This document shows, piece after piece, positions 8,095 through 16,039 of a stretch of DNA of 18,142 bases (within the stretch, counting starts at the first letter, position 1; every line of letters starts with the position of its first letter). The DNA is taken from NCBI GenBank assembly GCA_030145015.1, contig JAQYWI010000109.1, positions 1 to 18,142 on the forward strand. Direction: 5' to 3'. Origin of the DNA: Desulfobacterales bacterium (lineage in GTDB: Bacteria > Desulfobacterota > Desulfobacteria > Desulfobacterales > JAHEIW01). The notes beneath the pieces are model-generated. The model was not told the origin of the DNA. It saw only the letters and a list, made by a program, of their open reading frames with translations, and searched no databases. Made by a program: the position numbers and the translations under genes.

Positions 8095-9435
8095 ATGGCA
8101 TTAACCGGTATTCAGATTTTTAAATTACTGCCGAAAACCAACTGCAAGGAATGCGGTGTGCCAACCTGTCTGGCATTCGCCATGAATCTGGCTTCCGGCA
8201 AGGCGGAACTGGACAGCTGCCCGTATGTCTCTGATGAGGCCCGGGAGCAACTGGCTGAGGCTTCGGCACCGCCCATCCGTCCGGTAGCCGTCGGAAAGGG
8301 CGTGCGTGCCGCTACTGCGGGAGGGGAAACCGTCCAGTATCGTCATGAAAAGACCTTTTATAACCCGACCCTGCTGGCTGCCACGGTCGGATCCGACATT
8401 GCGGATGCGGATCTTGCAACCAAATTAAAAGCCTGGAATGCACTTCAGTTCGAACGGGTCGGATTAAATCTCCGGCCGGAACTGGTGGCGTTAAAAGATG
8501 TCAACGGCGATAAGGATGCGTTTGCCAATGCCGCCAAGAAAATTGCCGAAACCTCTGAGTTTAATCTGATACTGATGACGGAAGACCCCGGGGTGATGAA
8601 GGCAGCCGTTGATGTTTGCGGGTTCAAGCGCCCCTTGATGTATGCCGCCACGGACAACAATGTGGACGAACTGGGCGCTTTGGCCAAAGAACAAAATTTA
8701 CCCCTGGCCGTGCGGGCCGATTCGGTGGAAGGTTTGGTGCCCCTGACCGAAAAACTCACCGAAATGGGCGTTAAAGATATTGTTCTGGATCCGGGTTCCA
8801 GGGAAATTAAACAGGCCCATCAGGACCAGGTGGCCCTTCGCCGGGCGGCCTTGAAAGACCTGAATCGTTCGGCGGGCTTTCCGACCATCACCTTTCCGAG
8901 TGAAATGGCGTCCAATCTCGACATGGAGACCGTGCTTGGCGCAACATTTATCGCTAAATACGGCGGCATCGTTGTCCTCTCGGATTTTGCCGGTGAAAGT
9001 CTGTTTCCGCTTCTGCTGGAACGCTTGAACATTTTTACCGATCCCCAGCGGCCCATGACGGTGACTGAAGGCATCTATGAAATCAATAATCCGGATGAAA
9101 ATTCACCGGTGCTGGTTACCACCAATTTTGCACTGACGTACTTTATCGTTTCCGGTGAAATCGAAGGCAGCCGGGTTCCGTCATATTTGCTGATCAAGGA
9201 TTCCGAGGGGCTTTCGGTAATGACCGCCTGGGCGGCCGGTAAATTTGCCGGTGATGACGTTGGCTTGTTTGTCAAGAAATCCGGAATCGCCGACAAGGTC
9301 AAGCATCAGGAACTCATTATCCCCGGTTATTCGGCGGCTATTGCCGGTGATGTCGAGGAAGAATTACCCGGCTGGACGATTACGGTCGGGCCCAGAGAAG
9401 CGGCGCATATCCCTGGATTTCTTAAGGCAAAATAA
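8095..9435 (+). CDS. acsC: Corrinoid iron-sulfur protein large (gamma) subunit
   Basis: Large subunit of CoFeSP, the cobamide-carrying methyl carrier between AcsE and AcsB. ATG 8095 follows AAGGAG (8083-8088) by 6 bases. The product is 446 residues, the usual family length. The N-terminal 4Fe-4S domain has C17, C20, C25 and C42 in TNCKECGVPTC and DSCPYV; this cluster relays electrons during reactivation by RACo. A TIM barrel follows (about 90-320). The C-terminal Rossmann-like corrinoid-binding domain carries TTNFALTYFIVSGEIE (342-357) and the family-typical end IIPGYSAAIAGDVEEELPGW (408-427). It is separated from acsB and acsE by repeat-bearing spacers of 138 and 248 bases, so co-transcription is plausible but not proven. 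Confidence 0.96.
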   Translation: MALTGIQIFKLLPKTNCKECGVPTCLAFAMNLASGKAELDSCPYVSDEAREQLAEASAPPIRPVAVGKGVRAATAGGETVQYRHEKTFYNPTLLAATVGSDIADADLATKLKAWNALQFERVGLNLRPELVALKDVNGDKDAFANAAKKIAETSEFNLILMTEDPGVMKAAVDVCGFKRPLMYAATDNNVDELGALAKEQNLPLAVRADSVEGLVPLTEKLTEMGVKDIVLDPGSREIKQAHQDQVALRRAALKDLNRSAGFPTITFPSEMASNLDMETVLGATFIAKYGGIVVLSDFAGESLFPLLLERLNIFTDPQRPMTVTEGIYEINNPDENSPVLVTTNFALTYFIVSGEIEGSRVPSYLLIKDSEGLSVMTAWAAGKFAGDDVGLFVKKSGIADKVKHQELIIPGYSAAIAGDVEEELPGWTITVGPREAAHIPGFLKAK

Positions 9436-9441
9436 AACTAC

Positions 9442-9649
9442 TGGAATAATGGAATAGTGGGCACGCAGTGAAGCTTTAGCGCTATGATGGAATAATGGCT
9501 TTCAAAAGATCTTATCCGTTTTTAATTCTATCTTCCGGACGATTATTGCCATTAATCCAACAGCCCGATACCCTTTCCGAGCAATAGGCTCAAAGGGCTG
9601 GAGGTCAAAACCCATATTTCCAATATTCCAGCATTCCAACATTCCAATT
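9442..9649. repeat. Period-8 hyphenated inverted repeat between acsC and acsE
   Basis: The left side has TGGAATAA (9442-9449) and TGGAATAG (9450-9457), with a third copy at 9488-9495. The right side has four consecutive 8-base TTCCANNN units in exact register at 9618-9649, such as TTCCAATA (9618-9625) and TTCCAACA (9634-9641). TTCCA is the inverse complement of TGGAA, so the two arms can pair. Between them lie CAGCCC (9561-9566)/GGGCTG (9595-9600) and GAGC (9579-9582)/GCTC (9588-9591), which nest as a hairpin. Confidence 0.75.
9502..9615 (-). other. Possible 37-residue small ORF inside the acsC-acsE spacer
   Basis: Reading the minus strand from ATG at 9615-9613 to TGA at 9504-9502 gives 37 residues, starting MGFDLQPFEPIARKGYRAV and ending in a basic stretch. 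The composition looks protein-like, but there is no clear ribosome binding site. It may be a relic or chance. It lies entirely between the two arms of the period-8 repeat, so it could be cargo of that element. I do not recognise it. Confidence 0.2.
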
Positions 9650-9665
9650 GGGGCGAAGCCCCAAT
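9647..9665 (+). promoter_or_regulatory. Perfect 8-bp hairpin directly before the acsE RBS
   Basis: ATTGGGGC (9647-9654) and GCCCCAAT (9658-9665) are exact inverse complements around a GAA triloop. The stem ends 5 bases before the purine-rich ribosome binding site GGAGGGAGGG (9671-9680). No T-tract follows, so it is not a rho-independent terminator. A role in mRNA end protection after processing, or in translation of acsE, is possible. Confidence 0.6.
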
Positions 9666-9683
9666 CTGTGGGAGGGAGGGTGT

Positions 9684-10574
9684 ATGTATTTAATCGGAGA
9701 AAGCTTAAATGTCATATCAACGAAGATCGGCGCTGCTTTTAAAGAAAGAGATCCCAAGCCGATCCAGGAGGAGGCCCTTTTCCAGAAAGAAAAGGGGATG
9801 GATTACATTGACATTAACCTCGGGCCGGCCAAAAAAGACGGCCATGAACTGATGCCCTGGGTTGTCCAGACGGTTCAGGAAGTTGTTTCGGATGTGCCGC
9901 TGGCATTGGATACTTCCAATATCGATGCCATCGAGGCCGCACTCAAGGTCTACCAGGAGACTCCCCGGCCGCCGCTGATTAATTCCATCATGGTTCGTCC
10001 CGAGCGTTACGAACGCATGGTTCCATTGGCCGCAGAGCACAATGCGGATTTTATTGCGCTGATGTGGGGACCTGAAGGATTGCCGCGGGATGAAAATGAA
10101 CGGGCGGCGCTGTGTGTCGAGCTGCTTTATTTTGCCAATGAAGCCGGTATCCCCAATGACAAGATCTGGGTCGACGGCATCGTTACCCCCCTAAACATTC
10201 AGCAGCCACAGCTCATGAGCCTGATGACATTTCAAGAAATGTTACCTGACATTGCTCCGGAAGCCAAGAGTACTTGCGGTCTTTCAAATATTTCCAACGG
10301 ACCACCGGACCATTTGAGGCCCATTCTGAATCAGACCTATATGGTCATGCTCGAAAAATATGGGATGTATTCCGTTATTGCGGATCCGCTGGATGACACC
10401 CTGATCGATATTGCCAAGGGCAAACGCCAGGACATTGTTGATCTGATAAACGGGATCATGGACGGTAACGAACCGGATATGGGCTCGCTTTCCGAGGAGA
10501 TGCAGAATTACGCCAAGACCGTCAACGTGATCTTAGGAAAAACGCTGTATTCGGATTCATGGCTTGAGATTTAA
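9684..10574 (+). CDS. acsE: Methyltetrahydrofolate:corrinoid iron-sulfur protein methyltransferase
   Basis: Transfers the methyl group of 5-methyl-tetrahydrofolate to Co(I) of CoFeSP. I chose ATG 9684, just after GGAGGGAGGG (9671-9680); the upstream in-frame TTG at 9648 sits in the hairpin and repeat. The product is 296 residues, versus about 262 in Moorella, with the excess mostly at the C-terminus and in loops. It is a pterin-binding TIM barrel with DYIDINLGPA (40-49), LALDTSN (73-79), PLIN (97-100), IWVDGIVTPL (161-170) and CGLSNISNG (198-206). D76, N100, D164 and N202 line up with the Moorella folate-site residues D75, N96, D160 and N199, from memory of the family. It is the last gene of the Wood-Ljungdahl block and is followed by a strong terminator. 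Confidence 0.94.
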   Translation: MYLIGESLNVISTKIGAAFKERDPKPIQEEALFQKEKGMDYIDINLGPAKKDGHELMPWVVQTVQEVVSDVPLALDTSNIDAIEAALKVYQETPRPPLINSIMVRPERYERMVPLAAEHNADFIALMWGPEGLPRDENERAALCVELLYFANEAGIPNDKIWVDGIVTPLNIQQPQLMSLMTFQEMLPDIAPEAKSTCGLSNISNGPPDHLRPILNQTYMVMLEKYGMYSVIADPLDDTLIDIAKGKRQDIVDLINGIMDGNEPDMGSLSEEMQNYAKTVNVILGKTLYSDSWLEI

Positions 10575-10605
10575 TAGCTTTACCCATTAGCCGCCTATAA
10601 AAAAA

Positions 10606-10634
10606 GCCTCTCCCGGTATGGGCGGGGCTTTTTT
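10606..10634 (+). terminator. Rho-independent terminator after acsE
   Basis: GCCTCTCCC (10606-10614) pairs with GGGCGGGGC (10620-10628), with one T-C mismatch and one G-T wobble, around the loop GGTAT. Six T (10629-10634) follow and an A-tract (10599-10605) precedes, so it may also work in the opposite direction. It closes the acsD-acsE block 31 bases after the acsE stop. Confidence 0.88.
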
Positions 10635-10639
10635 AATCC

Positions 10640-10732
10640 GTCAGTTGTTTGTTGTCAGTTGTCCGTGGCATTAGATAAAATGCTTTCTTGCAAGTTTTTT
10701 CCCCAACAGACAACGGATCACGGACAACTAAC
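10640..10732. repeat. Period-7 hyphenated inverted repeat between acsE and the DUF3786 gene
   Basis: The left arm has four 7-base units in register (10640-10667), for example GTCAGTT at 10640-10646 and again at 10654-10660. The right arm has units such as CAACGGA (10711-10717) from 10704 on. GTCAGTTGTCCGTG (10654-10667) pairs with 10719-10732 at 13 of 14 positions. Inside, GCATT (10668-10672) pairs with AATGC (10679-10683). The remaining spacer to 10807 shows nothing beyond the next gene's AGGAG (10799-10803). Confidence 0.75.
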
Positions 10733-10807
10733 AGTTATTTCAGCTTATCCAAGTCGGTATCATGATAAAAAAACAATTTATACGCCTTCATCAGAAGCAG
10801 GAGTGAC

Positions 10808-11422
10808 ATGCCCCGCATAGATGATTACAAAAATGCCCGCAAGCTTGCGATCGAAAAGCTGACAACCTTATCTTTCGACACGATTTTGCAGCGAACGGGG
10901 TTTGAATCCGTTGAAGCCAATCGGTTTCGGGTTTCCTTTCTCAAGCGCGTATATCACATCAGTTTCCCTGAATTGGAATTTGAAGATGAAGCGGAGTCCC
11001 AAAAAGAGGTTCCGATTCAAGAGCAAATCCTGATTTTGCACTACATGCTGGGCCCCGCTCCCTCAGCGTTAACCGATAACTGGATATCCTACCGTGAAAT
11101 TCCCGGCGCATCCTTTTACTACAGCGCTTTTGTCAAACGCGCGATCGATCCGTTAAAACAGGTCTTCGGTCAAAATGTAGACGGTCTTATACGCGCCGGT
11201 GAAATCCTGGGTGGTAAAAGCATTGATACCGGAGACGCGGGATATGAATTCAAGCTGTTTCCCAACATACCCGTGCGGTTAATTTTATGGGCCGCTGATG
11301 ACGAATTTCCGGCAGAGGCCAATATTGTCTTTAATGAGAATATCGGCGGAATCCTATCGCCGGAGGATATCGCCTGGCTGGCGGGGATGGTGGTGTATCG
11401 GCTCATTAGTTTATCTAAATGA
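10808..11422 (+). CDS. DUF3786 domain protein
   Basis: A 204-residue protein of unknown function. ATG 10808 follows AGGAG (10799-10803) by 4 bases. It fits the DUF3786 family by pattern: an N-terminal helical region, a short beta segment (FRVSFLKRVYHISFP), the stretch ILHYMLGPAPSALTDNWISY followed by REIPGASFYYSAFVKRA, and a C-terminal segment with PNIPVRLILWAADDEFPAEA. The family is known mainly from anaerobes and often occurs near CODH/ACS or corrinoid methyltransferase genes; that comes from memory of the family. No signal peptide, transmembrane segment or cysteine ligands are visible, so it is probably soluble and cytoplasmic. A supporting role for the corrinoid or CODH/ACS proteins is only inferred from position, and the terminator after acsE means separate transcription is likely. 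Confidence 0.75.
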   Translation: MPRIDDYKNARKLAIEKLTTLSFDTILQRTGFESVEANRFRVSFLKRVYHISFPELEFEDEAESQKEVPIQEQILILHYMLGPAPSALTDNWISYREIPGASFYYSAFVKRAIDPLKQVFGQNVDGLIRAGEILGGKSIDTGDAGYEFKLFPNIPVRLILWAADDEFPAEANIVFNENIGGILSPEDIAWLAGMVVYRLISLSK

Positions 11423-11489
11423 AAGACGGTGCCTGTTCGACATTCGATATTGAAATTCTTTTTGTCTCTAAAAGCACGAATCTCAATCT

Positions 11490-11684
11490 AAACCAACTAA
11501 CCTAATCTAATTTATCCTCTTAAATTCGGATGCTTGAACCCCTTGAGTTTCCTTGAAATTGCGCCTGATCTCTGATACGCTGAAGTTCTTGGCAGCCGCA
11601 GAAATACTGATGACTATTTCAGCATCCAGATTCAGGTATCATGGTTCAATGTACAGGGGCTTGTTAGATTAGTTTTATTGGTTT
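11490..11684 (+). other. Four nested inverted repeats, candidate structured RNA or terminator-like element
   Basis: From outside in: 11490-11510 pairs with 11664-11684 (18 of 21), TTGAACC (11534-11540) with GGTTCAA (11643-11649), TGATAC (11573-11578) with GTATCA (11636-11641), and GCTGAA (11579-11584) with TTCAGC (11618-11623). All four nest without crossing. A structured transcript is possible; no known RNA family is recognised. Confidence 0.35.
11507..11638 (-). pseudogene. Possible decayed gene fragment
   Basis: The minus strand between a TGA (11641-11639) and a TAG (11509-11507) reads 43 codons of protein-like sequence, including EIVISISAAAKNFSVSEIRR and a basic end. There is no ATG or GTG start, and the upstream part continues in frame across the TGA as PLYIEP. 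It may be the 3' end of an eroded gene, or chance. I do not recognise the family. It competes with the structured-RNA reading of the same bases. Confidence 0.25.
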
Positions 11685-11756
11685 CATCGGTTGAATTGGT
11701 TGGTTTAAACCGAACCAATTGAACGAATTAAACCAATCGAACCAATTAAACAGATA
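11678..11756. repeat. Period-9 inverted repeat centred on GGTTTAAACC
   Basis: The right arm has five 9-base units in register (11712-11756), for example GAACCAATT at 11712-11720 and 11739-11747. The left arm has TTGGTTTCA (11678-11686) and TCGGTTGAA (11687-11695) in the same 9-base register. The arms meet at the perfect 10-base palindrome 11702-11711. It has the same architecture as the period-7 and period-8 elements, with a different sequence. Confidence 0.75.
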
Positions 11757-11834
11757 TAACGCTTGAAACCTTAAAACTGGACTCTTAACCTGACAGCTTA
11801 ATTTGTTTTCCATATCATTGAGGAAAAATGCTCG

Positions 11835-14800
11835 GTGAAAGTTAAATCCAAAGCCCTCGAAATTAATCTGGCAGACTATCATGTTGATGTCGCCATAGAT
11901 GAAAAATATTCAATCCTTCAGGAAGTGTTGTCTAAATATTACGGCTTAACGGAAGGGTTGAACACACTGCTGAAAGAACTCTGCCACCCTTATAAAAATT
12001 GGCGCTTTATCGTCAGCGAAACTCGAAAATATTCTCTCGAATATTTTCACCTCATCAAAAATCATCCCAAGGGCCCGGATGCGGCCAGTCTGCTGATTGA
12101 CATCTTTATTAATGCGATTGAGTCGGATATTGAATTTGATGTTAAAATCGATGCAGTTGATAACCTTATGCTATTATTGCAAAAAATAGTTAAGGATTCC
12201 GGCCCTGATCTGGACAAATTTCTACCGAATATCAACAGCGCCTTTTTACGAATGCTCGGTTTATCCGATGAACTTTTTGGGCTATTTACACGCAGCTATT
12301 ATCAGATCAACCGTTTGGCAGACAATTTTTTAAACCAGGACCCTAAATCCGATGGTGTTATTCATTCGGTCAACCAGCTGGTGGCAAGATTCCTGCACTT
12401 CACCTATAGCTACTGGTTAAGTGAGAAGGATCCCCGATCATGGTTTGAAAAAGAAGTTTCTGAAATTGATCCGCAGGATTCCTATGAGGAATTTTTCAAA
12501 AACATTTCACATCAGCAGCTTGAAAATTGGAATCATCAGCTGGACCACATTCAGAACAGGCAGAATCTGAAACCCGATGAGGTCCTGACGTCTTTATTAA
12601 AATTTCCCGGATTTCATCAGATTGCAGCGGAATACCGCCAGATACCCCTCGCCTTGTTGAAAAAAGGGGGAAAAGATGGACGCGGCCGGCATCTTAAACT
12701 TATTTTTTTGTTTCATATAATGAGTATTGACGGCCTGTCCCTCATTCACGAGGAAGCCTTAAGGGGTATCAATCGGACGATCGGTTGGATCATCGGACAT
12801 GAAAATTACCGTTATATCCAAAACCTGATCCAGAAAACCTTTTCTATTTTAAAAGAGCAGGCCGATGTGTACCCGGCCACAGCACTCAATTGCGTGCTGA
12901 ATATGGGCAAGGGCGTTTATGAAACGGATGAAATTGATCTGATCAATTATTTCATTGATTCGGTCATCGATCTGGGCTTTGCCGCGCCCAACATTCAAGG
13001 TGTAAGCAATGAATGGCAAATCCAGGTCAGCAAGACGCACATCTTAAACATTCGAACCTGGCTGGAGCTGATCGAATTAAACCCAAAACAGTCGATTCGA
13101 TTGCTCTCAGCGCTGATTATCCATCTATCCCTGTGCGGCGTATTTATCAAAGATATAGATCTTTTCCCGCGCGATATTACCCAATTTTTAAACAAGAGTA
13201 TCGGTCCTGTTTATAACCTGGCCAAACAACTTGCCCGGCTTTTTCCGGTCTATTTTAATGATATTGGTGCCGAAGGTCGCTTGCGGGATATTTCCACGCG
13301 CATAGACGAAATCACCCAACGTCGGGACATTCTGATCCATTTTCTTAGAAAACAAAGCCACGTGGAAAGCAGCAACCGGATTATTGATCTGGTGGAAGCC
13401 ACGCTTCATTTCTGGTGTAATCGAGATAAAACAGACCTGGCGCATTATGTTCCACCTTCAATTTATGACCAGATCGATACGCATGGGCCCTATATCGATG
13501 GTGTTTTCAAAATTATGACCCGGCTAAGAGAAAAGGGTGTTCGCATTCCGGGTGATTTGCTTGCTGCCGGCGAAGAAAAAGTCAAGCAATGGCTGGCAGA
13601 CATTAACGATGTTTCCAATCTGGATCGGGAACGCGTTGAACTGGCCGTTATCTTGTATAAGCTTCTGAATCAGAAATATAATTTCGATTTAATCGAACTG
13701 CAAGCCTACCTGGCGCAACTCAGGACCGAAGCGCTGCCGGATTTAAACCGCCTCGAGCGGGCCTTTGCCGAATCCGATCGGCTCAAAAGGGCGTATTTGC
13801 TACTGGAATATTTGGAAAAGCTGAAAACCATAATCCTGTCCGATAAGTCTTATGAAATTCGGCAGGATATTTATAAGAAAAGACATATTACGATCGATAT
13901 CCCATCCATGTATGGCAGTTATCACGAAATGAAATTTGACTGCCTGGGGCTTTCGTTTCGAATCGAAGCCGTCGTCGGTGTTCTTTTGGAGGAGCTGGTT
14001 GAGAAAATTGATCTCAGCTTAATTACCAAAGCCACCTTTCATCAAATTTACAGTTTGTTAAGGCTCTTTGATAAGGCTCTGAAACTGGACGGGATATCAT
14101 CGGTAGAATTCGAACGCCAGCTCGAGTTTCTTGCGCATTCCCTGGAAGTTAAAGGATTTACCTTAACCCAGTATCTGGATATTTTTAAAGGATTTGCCCA
14201 GGCCGTAAAGAACATCGTCCATGATTACTTTAATAATATACACGGCCAGAACTTGACGCGAACTTTTTCTCAAATTTCGGTTGACAGCTTACTGCCGAAA
14301 TTTTTGCCCCAGGCAGAGGCCATCGACCCGGAAAAGTTGCAGCATCGGGTATCAGAAATATTTTTCCGCGACCGTATCGCGCTCACTCTGGGTCTGCAAC
14401 AGCTCGATTTGCTTTTAAGCCGAATTCTCAGTACGCTCTTTACGCAGTCATACAAGCTCTCAAAAGATAAGCTTGAGCAGCTTCTGCTCTACGATCCCCA
14501 GAATGCCATTACGCCGATCGACTCATCCCTTGCCCGACTCACCGGAATCATTTACCTGGGGAACAAAGGACTCAATCTGATCAGGCTCAAGCGTTTTGGG
14601 TATCCGGTACCGCCGGGCTTTATCATCACGACCGAAGTATTTCGTTGCCGGGAGATTATTGAAAGCTATCTTCCGGCAGAGCAAAATTTCAAAGAGCAAA
14701 TTAACCAAAACATTTCAGCGCTTGAAAAAGCCAGCGGTAAGATTTTCGGTGATAGCCAAAACCCTTTATTGCTGTCGGTGCGCAGCGGATCCTCTATATC

Positions 14801-16016
14801 GCAGCCCGGGATGATGGATACCTTGCTGGATGTCGGCAACAATGAAGAAATTACCGAGGGCATTGCCAAAAAGACCGGCAATGCCTGGTTTGCCTGGGAT
14901 AATTATCGCCGGTTTTTACAGTGCTACGGTATGTCTTTTGGCCTGAAGCGAGATGATTTTGATGCGATTATCAACGACTCCAAACAACGGCTGGGAATTC
15001 CGCTAAAAAGAGAATTTACCGGGGATCAGATACGGGAAGTAGCGCTGAGGTACAAAGGCATGATCGTTGATGCGGGTATCAAGGTGGTTGAAACGCCTTA
15101 CGAACAACTGCACCTGGCGATTAAAGGGGTTTTAGCCTCCTGGGAATCTCCAAGGGCCATTGCCTATCGGAGAATTATGGGGATTTCAGAGGACTGGGGC
15201 ACGGCCGTTACTGTTCAGGCAATGGTCTATGGTAATATTTCTCAGCAATCAGGCAGCGGGGTTGTCTTTACCCATAATCCCAGGTGGTCCGGTGACACCC
15301 TGAAACTATGGGGCGATTTTACCACCGGCAACCAAGGCGAAGATGTGGTCGCCGGACTGGTTAAGACCATGCCGATTTCGCTTTTCCAGCAGGAAATCGA
15401 AATGCGGGAAACCGATATAACCATGGAAACCCACTTCCCGGAAATTTATAGGGAACTAAAAGACTGGGCGCATGACCTGATTGATGAAAGAGGCTGGAGT
15501 CCCCAAGATATGGAGTTTACCTTTGAAGGGCCATCAAGCGCAGACTTGTATTTGCTCCAAACCCGGGATATGACCATTCGCGAACGTAAAAAGGTGTTGA
15601 CCTTCGATTTTGAAGAAGATCGCATGGCAGTCTATCTGGGCCACGGTGTCGGGGTTAGTGGCGGCGCTATGAGCGGTCGTCTGGTTTTTACGCTGGAAGA
15701 GATCGAAGAGTGGCGGGTCATGGATCCCGTTGCCAATTTAATTCTTGCCCGCAACGATACCGTTCCGGATGATATCCAGGAAATTCATGCCGCCGATGGT
15801 TTATTGACCGCCCGGGGAGGGCTGACTTCTCATGCGGCCGTTATTGCGCATCGTCTGGGGAAAACTTGCGTTGTGAGCTGTACAAATCTTGATTGCCATG
15901 AACAGGAAAAATACTGCGTGTTTAATCAGTTAAAAATAAAATCCGGTGAACACATCAGCATTGATGGCCAGGAAGGATCGGTCTATCAGGGGCTCATCAA
16001 GGTTGAAGAAACATAA
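11835..16016 (+). CDS. PPDK-like phosphotransfer protein with giant N-terminal domain and no PEP barrel
   Basis: A 1393-residue protein. The C-terminal third is unmistakably related to pyruvate phosphate dikinase. The ATP-grasp starts near residue 902 (GIIYLGNKGLNLIRLKRFG, then PVPPGFIIT), continues with VRSGSSISQPGMMDTLLDVG (982-1001), RIMGISEDWGTAVTVQAMVY, GSGVVFTHNP and LLQTRDM, and ends with the swivelling domain TARGGLTSHAAVIAHRLGK carrying the phosphohistidine H1333. The protein stops about 60 residues later, so the C-terminal PEP/pyruvate TIM barrel of PPDK and PEP synthase is absent. Residues 1-900 look almost wholly alpha-helical and match nothing I recognise; there are no membrane segments. 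It should form phosphohistidine from ATP, but the acceptor is unclear. GTG 11835 is the only in-frame start near TTGAGG (11818-11823); an out-of-frame ATG at 11828 gives a 5-codon frame overlapping it. A GAPDH gene follows after about 23 bases, suggesting one operon and a gluconeogenic or regulatory role. Confidence 0.85.
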   Translation: MKVKSKALEINLADYHVDVAIDEKYSILQEVLSKYYGLTEGLNTLLKELCHPYKNWRFIVSETRKYSLEYFHLIKNHPKGPDAASLLIDIFINAIESDIEFDVKIDAVDNLMLLLQKIVKDSGPDLDKFLPNINSAFLRMLGLSDELFGLFTRSYYQINRLADNFLNQDPKSDGVIHSVNQLVARFLHFTYSYWLSEKDPRSWFEKEVSEIDPQDSYEEFFKNISHQQLENWNHQLDHIQNRQNLKPDEVLTSLLKFPGFHQIAAEYRQIPLALLKKGGKDGRGRHLKLIFLFHIMSIDGLSLIHEEALRGINRTIGWIIGHENYRYIQNLIQKTFSILKEQADVYPATALNCVLNMGKGVYETDEIDLINYFIDSVIDLGFAAPNIQGVSNEWQIQVSKTHILNIRTWLELIELNPKQSIRLLSALIIHLSLCGVFIKDIDLFPRDITQFLNKSIGPVYNLAKQLARLFPVYFNDIGAEGRLRDISTRIDEITQRRDILIHFLRKQSHVESSNRIIDLVEATLHFWCNRDKTDLAHYVPPSIYDQIDTHGPYIDGVFKIMTRLREKGVRIPGDLLAAGEEKVKQWLADINDVSNLDRERVELAVILYKLLNQKYNFDLIELQAYLAQLRTEALPDLNRLERAFAESDRLKRAYLLLEYLEKLKTIILSDKSYEIRQDIYKKRHITIDIPSMYGSYHEMKFDCLGLSFRIEAVVGVLLEELVEKIDLSLITKATFHQIYSLLRLFDKALKLDGISSVEFERQLEFLAHSLEVKGFTLTQYLDIFKGFAQAVKNIVHDYFNNIHGQNLTRTFSQISVDSLLPKFLPQAEAIDPEKLQHRVSEIFFRDRIALTLGLQQLDLLLSRILSTLFTQSYKLSKDKLEQLLLYDPQNAITPIDSSLARLTGIIYLGNKGLNLIRLKRFGYPVPPGFIITTEVFRCREIIESYLPAEQNFKEQINQNISALEKASGKIFGDSQNPLLLSVRSGSSISQPGMMDTLLDVGNNEEITEGIAKKTGNAWFAWDNYRRFLQCYGMSFGLKRDDFDAIINDSKQRLGIPLKREFTGDQIREVALRYKGMIVDAGIKVVETPYEQLHLAIKGVLASWESPRAIAYRRIMGISEDWGTAVTVQAMVYGNISQQSGSGVVFTHNPRWSGDTLKLWGDFTTGNQGEDVVAGLVKTMPISLFQQEIEMRETDITMETHFPEIYRELKDWAHDLIDERGWSPQDMEFTFEGPSSADLYLLQTRDMTIRERKKVLTFDFEEDRMAVYLGHGVGVSGGAMSGRLVFTLEEIEEWRVMDPVANLILARNDTVPDDIQEIHAADGLLTARGGLTSHAAVIAHRLGKTCVVSCTNLDCHEQEKYCVFNQLKIKSGEHISIDGQEGSVYQGLIKVEET

Positions 16017-16039
16017 TTCGAGGAAGGGGTAATTTGAAT

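Larger units (their letters stand above)
11423..11834 (+). other. 412-base spacer with nested stems and repeat array
   Basis: No convincing complete gene. It holds the nested inverted repeats at 11490-11684, a protein-like but startless minus-strand frame at 11507-11638, and the period-9 palindrome at 11678-11756. The last 78 bases are AT-rich and carry TTGAGG (11818-11823), the probable ribosome binding region of the next gene. No clear promoter is visible. Confidence 0.5.

Noticed and set aside
9647..9670. Rho-independent terminator before acsE
   Set aside because: The perfect stem is followed by a purine-rich ribosome binding site, not a T-tract.
9648..9683. TTG start for acsE giving 12 extra residues
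   Set aside because: It lies in the repeat and hairpin without a ribosome binding site, while ATG 9684 follows GGAGGGAGGG and begins at the conserved family N-terminus.
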